Shown piece by piece: positions 7,431 through 16,019 of a DNA stretch of 64,000 bases. The notes below the pieces were generated by a model that saw only the letters and a program-made list of their open reading frames with translations, did no database searches and was not told the DNA's origin. The number at the start of each line of letters is the position of its first letter. Within the stretch, counting starts at the first letter, position 1. Origin of the DNA: Anaerobaca lacustris (GTDB lineage: Bacteria > Planctomycetota > Phycisphaerae > Sedimentisphaerales > Anaerobacaceae); NCBI RefSeq assembly GCF_030012215.1, contig NZ_JASCXX010000020.1, positions 49,496-113,495 of the forward strand, read 5' to 3'. The position numbers were made by a program, and so were the translations under genes.

Positions 7431-8333
7431 ATGGATACGAACGACAGATGGCACGGCAGGGTCGCGAGATGTCGGACGGTCAGGCCATCTCGTAGACGCA
7501 GTTTTGGACTAAGGGCGTCAGGCTTCACTCTCATCGAGTTGTTGGTGGTCATCTCCATTATTGCTCTGCTGATGGGCATCCTGCTGCCCAGCCTGCAGAA
7601 GGCGCGAAAGATGGGACAGGCGGCGGTCTGCCAGGCCCACCTGCGGCAGTGGGGCACAACCTTTCACATGTATGCTTCCGACTACAACAACCGATTGTGG
7701 ACCGAGCAGAACGTCTGGCAGACGGGGGAACCGCAGGGCAACTGGATGCTGATGTTGTCTGCCATGTACGGTGACGTCGACAAGGCCCGGCTGTGCCCCT
7801 CGGCCAATAAACTGAACGGGCCGGTCGGGGGTATCGGGACGACGTTCTGCCGGTGGGGACCGGGCCCCATCATGAACAGTCACCAGTTCATCGACGATCC
7901 GGATAAGATCTACGGCAGCTATGGCATCAATCTCTGGATCAACTCGGTCGAGCCTCCCTCGACCGGAGGATGGAGGGGCCAGCCGGATCGACAGTGGAAG
8001 ACCACCGACGTCAAACATCCCGCGAACGTTCCCATGGTGGGTGACTGCACCTGGTTTGGGGCCAATCCCTACAGTTATAAGGATACGTCCTTCAGCGCAA
8101 ACGCCGGCAAGCCCGCCCCGACCCGAGAGTGGTGGGAGAGCAAAGATCCAATCGGATTCGGTGATTGGGATTGGGATATGGCCCGGTATACACTCGATCG
8201 TCACAGCCGGGGCATCCATCTCACTTTCATGGATGGTTCAGCGCGAAAGATCGTGCTCACCGATCTGTGGAGCTTGAAATGGCACCGGCAATTCGAACTG
8301 CTCTACGACATCAAAATCCCCTGGCTCAAGTAG
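7431..8333 (+). CDS. Type II secretion pseudopilin-like protein (prepilin N-terminus)
   Basis: 300 residues. A basic leader of about 30 residues ends in SGFTLIELLVVISIIALLMGILLPSL, the prepilin peptidase site (G before F-T-L-I-E, with E at position 5 of the mature protein) and the hydrophobic helix. The body is the large, mostly beta-strand C-terminus common in planctomycete prepilin-like families, with a late HLTFMDGSARKI segment like the H-x-DG motif of those families. These are very numerous in planctomycetes and usually lie beside glycoside hydrolase and LamG genes. It starts 12 bases after the FecR-type gene. Confidence 0.85.
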   Translation: MDTNDRWHGRVARCRTVRPSRRRSFGLRASGFTLIELLVVISIIALLMGILLPSLQKARKMGQAAVCQAHLRQWGTTFHMYASDYNNRLWTEQNVWQTGEPQGNWMLMLSAMYGDVDKARLCPSANKLNGPVGGIGTTFCRWGPGPIMNSHQFIDDPDKIYGSYGINLWINSVEPPSTGGWRGQPDRQWKTTDVKHPANVPMVGDCTWFGANPYSYKDTSFSANAGKPAPTREWWESKDPIGFGDWDWDMARYTLDRHSRGIHLTFMDGSARKIVLTDLWSLKWHRQFELLYDIKIPWLK

Positions 8334-8525
8334 ATCGCAATGTTCAATCCGGAGGACCACGGCCACTGAAGCCAGATTGATGAGCGGCCATCGCTTGGTT
8401 CGCGAATGGAAAGGAGATGAGACGAAACAGTGGCATGAATCGTATGGTACCGAGCACGTAGAAATGACAGGGGGGGTTGAAGAATCACAGGGCATAATGG
8501 CCCACATTCGAGAAGGAGGATTGAT

Positions 8526-11378
8526 ATGTTTCCGAGACAGATTGGACTAACCTCATTGATGCTCAGTGTTGTTCTGGGGACCGCGGTGCTGGCTGGAATC
8601 GGAGCCGGACAGAAGGTTGGCATTGATCTAGGCCCGACGGCGACCGACAACTGGAACAACATCACCGGGAACGGCACGACTCCTGCCGGCTCCGTCCTCA
8701 CACTGGATGGCACGATACTGGCCGGCGTCAGCATCACCGTGGCCGACGGCCGCTTCTTCAACAACGATGGTGCGGACAATTGGGTCGGACTGGCCACCAA
8801 TGGAGGAGCGGCACCGCCCGAGTTCGTCGACAGCGTCACGACTGATATTGCCGGCACCTACGGCACAGAAGTGCCTTTCCGCATTGAGATAGCGGGTCTG
8901 AATGACGCCCTGACTTATGATATCGTTGCCGTTTGTACCTCGATTCCACCCTATGCCAATGTCGAAACAGTCACGATCAACGATAACGTGAGCCTGTCCG
9001 TCGCACGCGATGACTCTCGTGAGAATGGAGTGTTTCACAGTTTCACAGCGGTGTCGACCGACGGCGCTGGCAATATCGAGTTGGTCTTTACCAATGAGCC
9101 AGAACACAACCCGATCGTCTGTGGCATTCTCATTACGGCGGTCGCCATGGGACAGGCGAGCGGTCCACAGCCGGATGTGGAGGCCACGGATGTATTGCGT
9201 GATACGGCTTTGACGTGGGTGCCGGGTCTCTATGCCGCGACGCACGATGTGTATTTCGGGACCAGCTTCGACGACGTCAACGATGCCAGCCGGTCCAATC
9301 CGATGGGCGTCTTGGTCAGCCAGGGGCAGACCACTGCCAGCTACGATCCCGCTGGCGTGCTCGATTTCGAGACGATCTATTACTGGCGCATCGATGAGGT
9401 CAATGCTCTGCCCGACAGTACGATCTTCAAGGGCACAGTCTGGAGTTTCACAACCGAGCCGTTCGCCTACCCCATCGAGACGATCGTCGCCACGAGCAAC
9501 AGGATCTCGGATGAGGGCGCCGGACCGGAGAACACGGTCGACGGCTCCGGGCTCGATGAGGCAGATCGACATTCCGTCGATAGCGCCGACATGTGGGTGG
9601 CGAAAGCCCCGGACGATGAAGATCTGTACATCCAGTACGAGTTTGACCGCATCTACAAGCTCTACGAGATGCTCGTCTGGAACTACAACGTTCAGTTCGA
9701 GCTGATGCTCGGCTTCGGCGTCAAAGACGTTACGATCGAGTATTCCGAAGACGGCCAAGCGTGGGTCGACCTGAGCGACGTCGAGCTGAACCAGGCCACG
9801 GCGACGTCCACGTACACCTACAACACGACGGTGGACCTGCAAGGCGTCGCGGCCCGATTCGTCCGGCTGACCGTCAATAGTGCCTTCGGCGCGACGGGCC
9901 AGTACGGCCTCAGCGAGGTGCGCTTCACGCACGTTCCCGCTCACGCCCGTGAACCGCAGCCGGCGGATGGCGCGGCGGACGTGGGTGTCGATGCGACCCT
10001 CGGCTGGCGCGCCGGTCGCGACGCGGTCTCGCACGAGGTGTACGTTGGCACCGACGCCGAGGCACTGGATCTGGCAGCGACGGTCGAGGCTGCGAGCTAC
10101 GACCCCGGCGCGCTGAATCTCGGCGCCACGTACTACTGGCAGGTCAACGCCGTCCAGGAGACCGAGTCGTGGGAAGGCGATCTCTGGAGCTTTGCCACAC
10201 AGCCGTACCTGGTCGTCGATGATTTTGAGAGCTACACCGACGACATCGACGCCGGCGAGGCGATCTTCGACACCTGGCTCGATGGCTGGGTCAACGACAC
10301 CGGCTCGACCGTCGGCCACATGACCTCGCCGTTTGCCGAGCGGAACGTCGTGCGCAGCGGCAGCCAGTCCATGCCACTGTTCTATGACAACACGACAGCC
10401 ACCGTCTCGGAGGCCGAGCTCGAGCTGGTGGCGGACTGGACGACCAATGGGATCCGGAGCCTGTCGCTCTATTTCTACGGCGATCCGGACAACACCGGGC
10501 AGTTGTACGTCAAGATCAACGGTACCAAGGTGCCCTACGACGGCGACGCCGACGATATCACGCGGTCCGTATGGCAGCCGTGGAACATTGACCTGTCGGC
10601 AATCGGCAACGTCGGCAACGTCCGGTCGCTGACGATCGGCATCGAAGGCGCGGGGGCCACCGGTGTGGTGTACATCGACGACATCCGGTTGTATCCGCAC
10701 GCCCCTGAGTTCATCGTGCCTGCCGAGCCGGACACGGCCAATCTGGTGGCGCAGTACGCATTCGACGGCAACGCTAACGACGCTTCGGGCAACGGCTTCC
10801 ACGGGACGGTCCACGGCAACGTAACCTACCGCGAGGGTATCGTCGGTTCTGCTGCCGACTTCGACGGTATCGACTCACTGATCGACTGTGGCGACGTTCC
10901 CGTCGGGGCTGTTGGTGCAATCAGTGTCTCCTTGTGGGTTCACCCGCGCAACATTAATCAGAATTGGGCCGGATACGTCTCCAAGTGGACCCTGGATAAT
11001 TCACAATGTACCTTCTGGCTTGGCCAGCACTCGACCGACGGCTGGCTTCGCTTCAGTATCTATCCGGGTGGTCCCACTGCCGAGACGGCCGTTGACAGCG
11101 GCCGAGCCATTCTGAGGGATGGGGAGTGGACCCATATCGTTTGCACGTACGACGGAGACATCCAGAAGATCTATGCCGATGGCGTCGAAATCGTGGCCAG
11201 TCCCGCAAGAGATGCCGGCCTAATTGACCGGGGAGGCAACCTGCGATTGGGAATCGTGGCTACGGCCAATTTCTTCGATGGGCTCATGGATGATGTCCGG
11301 ATTTACGATTGTGCTCTGTCGTCTGAAGAGGCGGCCTGGCTCGCCGGCAGGAGAGCGCCTATGCACAAGTCGTTCTGA
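8526..11378 (+). CDS. Secreted multidomain LamG/discoidin/FN3-like protein
   Basis: 950 residues; the start has a strong AGAAGGAGGA site. Order: signal peptide (1 to ~27), a beta-rich domain (~30-215), an FN3-like domain with the planctomycete DVYFGTSFDDVNDAS signature (~216-315), a discoidin/F5-8C-like domain (~316-475), another FN3-like domain (~476-560), a jelly-roll galactose-binding-like domain beginning DDFESYTDDIDAGEAIFDTW (~561-735), and a C-terminal LamG domain (~740-940). All are carbohydrate-binding or adhesive folds and no catalytic domain is seen. It is likely exported and either binds polysaccharide or decorates the cell surface. The middle is about 90% identical in DNA over 9700-9900 to the second LamG protein (16020-18893). 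A GH116 gene follows. Confidence 0.85.
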   Translation: MFPRQIGLTSLMLSVVLGTAVLAGIGAGQKVGIDLGPTATDNWNNITGNGTTPAGSVLTLDGTILAGVSITVADGRFFNNDGADNWVGLATNGGAAPPEFVDSVTTDIAGTYGTEVPFRIEIAGLNDALTYDIVAVCTSIPPYANVETVTINDNVSLSVARDDSRENGVFHSFTAVSTDGAGNIELVFTNEPEHNPIVCGILITAVAMGQASGPQPDVEATDVLRDTALTWVPGLYAATHDVYFGTSFDDVNDASRSNPMGVLVSQGQTTASYDPAGVLDFETIYYWRIDEVNALPDSTIFKGTVWSFTTEPFAYPIETIVATSNRISDEGAGPENTVDGSGLDEADRHSVDSADMWVAKAPDDEDLYIQYEFDRIYKLYEMLVWNYNVQFELMLGFGVKDVTIEYSEDGQAWVDLSDVELNQATATSTYTYNTTVDLQGVAARFVRLTVNSAFGATGQYGLSEVRFTHVPAHAREPQPADGAADVGVDATLGWRAGRDAVSHEVYVGTDAEALDLAATVEAASYDPGALNLGATYYWQVNAVQETESWEGDLWSFATQPYLVVDDFESYTDDIDAGEAIFDTWLDGWVNDTGSTVGHMTSPFAERNVVRSGSQSMPLFYDNTTATVSEAELELVADWTTNGIRSLSLYFYGDPDNTGQLYVKINGTKVPYDGDADDITRSVWQPWNIDLSAIGNVGNVRSLTIGIEGAGATGVVYIDDIRLYPHAPEFIVPAEPDTANLVAQYAFDGNANDASGNGFHGTVHGNVTYREGIVGSAADFDGIDSLIDCGDVPVGAVGAISVSLWVHPRNINQNWAGYVSKWTLDNSQCTFWLGQHSTDGWLRFSIYPGGPTAETAVDSGRAILRDGEWTHIVCTYDGDIQKIYADGVEIVASPARDAGLIDRGGNLRLGIVATANFFDGLMDDVRIYDCALSSEEAAWLAGRRAPMHKSF

Positions 11379-11572
11379 GACATCTGCACGCCAGGCACAC
11401 ACAGATGATGGGAACTCCGAGGCCCACGCCGTACTGGTGTGGGCCTTGGGGCGTGGCGCGGTTTTGAATTCTGGCGCGTGGTCGAACGATTCTTGACCGG
11501 CGGGGATTCTGCCGGGAGGATGGGCATCGCCCATATCAGAAGAAAGGTACATGAAGTCACGATACCGTCGAT

Positions 11573-14500
11573 GTGAAGAAAAGGATGCCGGAAATGGAGC
11601 ATGAACGGAGTAGATCAACAGAGCAACGGCCCCCAAGTAGTATCTCCTCGTCGGCCCTCTCACGGCGAGAATTCATGCAGGCCACCGGGGCAGTCGCAGC
11701 TGGACTGGTGGCCGGCAGCATGGCTCAACCGGTCATGGCGGGGCCCTTTGACAACGAATACCTCAAGATCATTCCGGCGGACAAGAAGCTTGATCCGGCT
11801 TGGGTTCGTTCGTTGTATGAGCCTGGTCATAAGCAGACCTACTCTACAGGACAGCTCAAGTATATCGGCATGCCTGTCGGGGGAATCGGAGCCGGACACG
11901 TTTATCTCGGCGGCGATGGACGACTGTGGCTATGGGAAATCTTCAACAAGTCCTACCCGCGAGGATTTCTGGGCAAAGGGGCCGGCGGTGAGACTTTCCG
12001 AAACCCCTTCGAGCAGATCCATCCGTTTCAGCAAGGATTCAGCTTGCGCTTGCGTGGCGCCGGAGTGCAGCAAGTTCGTTCGTTAGACAGCCAGGGTTTT
12101 GCCCACGTGACGTTCGATGGACGTTATCCCATGGGATGGGTCCACTACAGCGATCCCGCCTGTCCGGTCGAGGTTTCGCTGGAGGCGTTCAGCCCCTTCA
12201 TCCCTCTGGATCTGGAGAACTCCGGGTACCCGGGCACGGTCATGCGCTATACCGTGCAGAACACCGGTGCCGACGCTGTCGAGGTCACGCTCGCTGGCTG
12301 GACGGACAATCCGGTGTGTCTCTACAGCGGTCAGCCGGGTGATACCTTGCGTCGCAACCGGATCGAACGTGGCGACCGTTGGACCGTTCTGCAGTGCACT
12401 GCCGAACGGCCGCCTCAGACACAGGCCGTTCGGAAGCGGCCGGATATTCTTTTCGAAGATTTCGAGAAAACTACCTATGAGGGCTGGACGGTCGAAGGAC
12501 AAGCCTTTGGCGCGGGCCCTGTCGCGATCGAGGACATTCCCAGCTACCAGGGAGATGTCAGAGGCAGCGGTCGACGCGTCGTCAACTCGCACGCCTCGGC
12601 CCCGGGGGATTCGGTGGGCAGTAAGGATTCGGCGACTGGTTCGCTCCTGAGTCGTCCGTTCACGATCGAACGGCACTACATCAGCTTCCGTATTGGTGGG
12701 GGCAACCACAACCCGCAGGCCGATATCAACATGCTGACCGGCAAAGGTGACGCCGGTGGTACGGGCATGGAATTATGGGTCGACGGCAAGGTCGTCCGCT
12801 TCGTCACCGGACATGATGCCAACCAGACGCGCATCGAATCAATGGATGTGACCGACCTGGAGGGTAAGACGGCGCAACTAAAGATCGTCGACCGCGAGTC
12901 AGGTGGCTGGGGCAACGTCGGAGTCGACGAGGTCATCTTCACAGATGAGAGAAAGACTGAGGACGCCGGCCCCCTGGAACAACGCTACGATTTCGGCACA
13001 CTGGCCTTGGCGCTCGTCGGTCAAGCCGATCACGCCGCCGCCGGCACAACCCAACACGAGATCTTCGCGACGGATAACTCTGATGCTACTGGACCGTGGG
13101 GGGAACGTCTGACGGGGGCTCTGAGTAAGTCGGTCACACTCGATTCCGGAGAACGCAAGACGGTGACCTTTGTGTTCGCTTGGTACTTCCCCCATCTGTC
13201 GCTGGCCCGGCTGGGCCACGTGGGGCGTTATTATACCCGGCGATTTGCGGACGCGGCCGCCGTGGCCAGGCACGTCGCTGGCGATGTCGACCGGCTCTAC
13301 GACCTCACCCGGCGATGGACCGATACCTGGTACGACTCCACGCTGCCATGTTGGCTTCTCGATCGGACGATGGCCAATACCTCCATATTGGCCACCAATA
13401 CCTTTTACCACTTCGAGAATGGACGATTCTACGGTTGGGAAGGGATCAACTGTTGCGAAGGAACCTGTGCCCATGTCTGGCACTATGCCCAGGCCCCCGG
13501 TCGCTTGTTCCCCGAGATCGAGCGCAGTATACGGCAGCGCGTGGACTTCGGGCTGGCCTTTGGCGAAGACGGGGCAATCCACTACCGGGGCGAATTCCAC
13601 GACCATCACGCCGATGACGGTCAGTGTGGTCGCATCCTCGGCCTACTGCGCGAACATCAGATGTCTGCCGATGACACCTTCTTGCGCCGGCTGTGGCCGA
13701 AGGTGAAGAAGTCGATTGAGTTCATGATCGAGCGTGACGCCGATGCAGACGGCTTGCTCAACGGCGCCCAGCCGAATACCCTGGACGCCAATTGGTATGG
13801 CAAAATCAGCTTCACCAGTTCGCTCTACCTGGCCGCACTGAAGGCGGGTGAACAGATGGCTCTGGAGGTTGACGACCGTGCCTTTGCCGAACGGTGTCGT
13901 ACGATTGCTGCCAACGGAGCACAGAACATTCTGCAAACCTACAATGGTGAGTACTTCCACCAGATCGAGGACCCAGCCCACCAGGACAAGATCGGCGTGG
14001 GACCGGGTTGCTACATCGACCAGATCTTCGGGCAGACCTGGGCGCACTGGGTGACTCTCGGTCGCCTCTTCGATCGTGAGAAACAACTGTCTGCTCTACG
14101 GGCCTTATGGAAGTATAACTTCGTTCCCGACGTTGGTCCCTTCCGCGAACATTTTCAGCGCGGCCGCTGGTATGCCATGGCCGGTGACGCCGGACTGATC
14201 ATGTGCTCCTGGCCCAAGGGCGGGAAGAATCCAAACTTCGCCAAGCACTGGCAATACGGATACTTCAACGAATGTATGAGCGGCTTCGAATGGCAGGCGG
14301 CTGCCCACATGATCTGGGAGAGCCACGATCAACCCGATCTCCTGGAAAAGGGCCTGGCCGTCGGCCGGGCCATTTATGACCGCTACGACGGACGCCGCCG
14401 CAATCCCTATAATGAAATTGAGTGCTCCGACCACTATGCCAGGTCCATGGCCAGCTACGGCGTGTTTCTGGCGGCATGTGGATTCGAGTACCACGGCCCC

Positions 14501-14827
14501 AAGGGACACATCGGTTTCGCACCTCGCCTGCAACCGGAGGATTTCAGAGCGGCTTTCACGGCGGCCGAGGGATGGGGTACGTTCAACCAGCGGCAACAGG
14601 ATCGCAGGCAAGTATGCACGATCGTCATGCGCTACGGCCAATTGCGCCTGACGTCCATGGCGCTGGTCGTTGCTGAGAACGCGGTAGTAGATCAGGTGCG
14701 GGTCAATGGCGAAGACATGTCATTCCATCAACAGGATCGGCGTGTACTTGTTGGTTTGCCTGCCCCTCGGGTACTTCATGCAGACGAAGAGACCACGATC
14801 GAGTTGATTCTCCGGGAAGTAAGGTAG
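11573..14827 (+). CDS. GH116-family glycosidase (beta-glucosidase/glucosylceramidase-like), Tat signal
   Basis: 1084 residues. The N-terminus has a twin-arginine signal (S30-R-R-E-F followed by a hydrophobic stretch). The N-terminal beta domain (GMPVGGIGAGHVYLGGDG) and C-terminal catalytic barrel match GH116. By comparison with GBA2-type enzymes the nucleophile is E623 in GWEG and the acid/base is D738 in NTLDANW, followed by the conserved SLYLAALKAGEQMA helix. A galactose-binding-like domain of about 170 residues (~290-460, starting FEDFEKTTYEGW) is inserted in the N-terminal domain. The start is uncertain: GTG 11573, ATG 11585 or ATG 11594, the last with AAAAGG eight bases upstream. Expected role: hydrolysis of beta-linked glucosides or related glycans in the periplasm. 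Confidence 0.85.
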   Translation: MKKRMPEMEHERSRSTEQRPPSSISSSALSRREFMQATGAVAAGLVAGSMAQPVMAGPFDNEYLKIIPADKKLDPAWVRSLYEPGHKQTYSTGQLKYIGMPVGGIGAGHVYLGGDGRLWLWEIFNKSYPRGFLGKGAGGETFRNPFEQIHPFQQGFSLRLRGAGVQQVRSLDSQGFAHVTFDGRYPMGWVHYSDPACPVEVSLEAFSPFIPLDLENSGYPGTVMRYTVQNTGADAVEVTLAGWTDNPVCLYSGQPGDTLRRNRIERGDRWTVLQCTAERPPQTQAVRKRPDILFEDFEKTTYEGWTVEGQAFGAGPVAIEDIPSYQGDVRGSGRRVVNSHASAPGDSVGSKDSATGSLLSRPFTIERHYISFRIGGGNHNPQADINMLTGKGDAGGTGMELWVDGKVVRFVTGHDANQTRIESMDVTDLEGKTAQLKIVDRESGGWGNVGVDEVIFTDERKTEDAGPLEQRYDFGTLALALVGQADHAAAGTTQHEIFATDNSDATGPWGERLTGALSKSVTLDSGERKTVTFVFAWYFPHLSLARLGHVGRYYTRRFADAAAVARHVAGDVDRLYDLTRRWTDTWYDSTLPCWLLDRTMANTSILATNTFYHFENGRFYGWEGINCCEGTCAHVWHYAQAPGRLFPEIERSIRQRVDFGLAFGEDGAIHYRGEFHDHHADDGQCGRILGLLREHQMSADDTFLRRLWPKVKKSIEFMIERDADADGLLNGAQPNTLDANWYGKISFTSSLYLAALKAGEQMALEVDDRAFAERCRTIAANGAQNILQTYNGEYFHQIEDPAHQDKIGVGPGCYIDQIFGQTWAHWVTLGRLFDREKQLSALRALWKYNFVPDVGPFREHFQRGRWYAMAGDAGLIMCSWPKGGKNPNFAKHWQYGYFNECMSGFEWQAAAHMIWESHDQPDLLEKGLAVGRAIYDRYDGRRRNPYNEIECSDHYARSMASYGVFLAACGFEYHGPKGHIGFAPRLQPEDFRAAFTAAEGWGTFNQRQQDRRQVCTIVMRYGQLRLTSMALVVAENAVVDQVRVNGEDMSFHQQDRRVLVGLPAPRVLHADEETTIELILREVR

Positions 14828-14924
14828 AGTCCGCCCCGATTCGAGTGAATGAACAGGCTATCCTTTCGGCACCCCTGCAAAATATGAGTTTTTGAAGATG
14901 GCCCGCGACCGTGGGGCCGGGGGA

Positions 14925-15101
14925 TCAGATGGACTCAGGGGTGGCGTGTTTGGTGAGCGTATCACGGCAGGTCCAGGGCATCCAGTCGGCCGGGCTGGCA
15001 GCGAGTTCGTTGGCGTGCTGGTTCAGTTCCGTCAGGCAGTGGCAGGGATTGATGTCGAGAACCTCACAGGGCTGTGACCTTTCAAGCGTAGGCTTCGCCA
15101 T
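14925..15101 (-). CDS. 58-codon ORF, unrecognised, possibly a transposase tail
   Basis: A protein-like 58-residue frame starting inside the flank of repeat copy A. The sequence (INP...LTELNQH...ELAASPADWMPW) has a helical, transposase-C-terminus look reminiscent of IS66 tails, but I cannot assign it. No clear ribosome-binding site is present. It may be a remnant. Confidence 0.3.
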   Translation of the reverse strand: MAKPTLERSQPCEVLDINPCHCLTELNQHANELAASPADWMPWTCRDTLTKHATPESI

Positions 15102-15104
15102 GTC

Positions 15105-15390
15105 GTGGTGACAAGGGTCCAGTCGCCGTTCCTGGCGTCACTTTTCCGACTGGACTCCCGGACTTGGCCCAGAGGTTTTGCTAACACGACATATAGGATT
15201 CAAGCGGGGTTCGGCAAAAGCAGAAGCGGGGCAGGGGGAGAAGCGGAGAGGGGCAGGTAGCACCCAAGCGGGCAGAGGCGGGGGGGCGGGGGCATGCAGC
15301 GCAGTGAGCGTGGGCCAGGCTACTCATCTTCTGGGTGTTCTTGCTTCTTTTGATAGTCCTGGAGCGCCTGCTGTATGACTGCCGATGGGC
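15105..15390 (-). repeat. RHH mini-element copy A (5' truncated)
   Basis: Minus-orientation copy of the four-member repeat. In element order: the last ~24 codons of the RHH-like ORF (stop at 15320-15322), the conserved block after the stop, a C/T-rich tract (as G/A on the plus strand, about 15225-15297), the conserved block ending in CTCTGGGC, and the stem-loop 15117-15155 (9-bp arms GTCCAGTCG/CGACTGGAC, 21-nt loop). The ORF's 5' part is replaced at about 15386-15390 by a LamG-protein gene fragment. Confidence 0.8.
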
Positions 15391-15476
15391 TGGCGGTCAC
15401 GTCGCACGCGGCCGGTGAGCTGCGGACCTACGAGTTCGACAACATCTCGACGACGGGCAACGTTACCGGCCACTGG
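15386..15476 (+). pseudogene. Fragment of a LamG/discoidin-type gene
   Basis: About 30 codons that match positions 18512-18600 of the downstream LamG gene in frame (GLAVTSHAAGELRTYEFDN... through NVTG). The match starts at a GGGCTGG stretch shared with the end of repeat copy A, so the junction probably arose at microhomology. It is the only relic here of another paralogue. Confidence 0.8.
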
Positions 15477-16019
15477 ACAGTAACGGCAACAATGGGGGTT
15501 GGAAGGGTTCTGAGACATCCTTTACGTTGCGATGGCACCTGTCATGATCGAGACCGGGGCAGGCCCCTGCTATGGATAGGGATCGGTGATTGGTGCCTAG
15601 TTTGAAAGACATGCTTGATCTGAAGTGCTTGATCTGGTACAAATAGAGGAGGTCGGGAAGGTTTTTTGCAGGACTTGGCGCTGTTTCATGGCTGCATGTG
15701 GCACTCGTACGGTTGGTCTTGAAACCAGCGTATGGGCTTTGATCGGTGGGAGGCCTTGCCAAGATGTTCTGCCGTGCACGAGAGCAGGACCGGGGGCGCA
15801 GATTGTGGCGGTTCCTCGCATCAGGGGGAATCCCCATTTGTCCGGCTTTCCCTGGGCCCGTTGTTGCAGGAGTCCGAGGAACCCCCAAGACCTGCCGCCG
15901 ACACACGTGCCACCCCAGAAGGCCCACCTTCGTTGACATCTTCGGCCAGCACGGCGCACTGTGGTCTGTTGTCTTGGAACGCGCATCATGCTTTGAATGC
16001 TGTCTAAAGGAGGATTGTT
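15477..16019. other. Intergenic, no recognised gene
   Basis: About 540 bases between the LamG fragment and the next LamG gene. Several frames are open on both strands but none has a family signature or a ribosome-binding site. The end carries AAAGGAGG for the downstream gene. Probably promoter plus decayed sequence. Confidence 0.5.

Noticed and set aside
8628..10814. Long minus-strand frame opposite the first LamG gene
   Set aside because: No domain signature and biased composition (H, R, V, D) typical of the antisense of a GC-rich gene; the plus frame is clearly coding.
15105..15390. CRISPR array or diversity-generating retroelement
   Set aside because: Copies are dispersed, not regularly spaced; no spacers, Cas genes, reverse transcriptase or template/variable repeat pair.
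15597..15989. Minus-strand 130-codon frame between LamG genes
   Set aside because: No ribosome-binding site or recognisable domain; overlapping frames on both strands look equally random.
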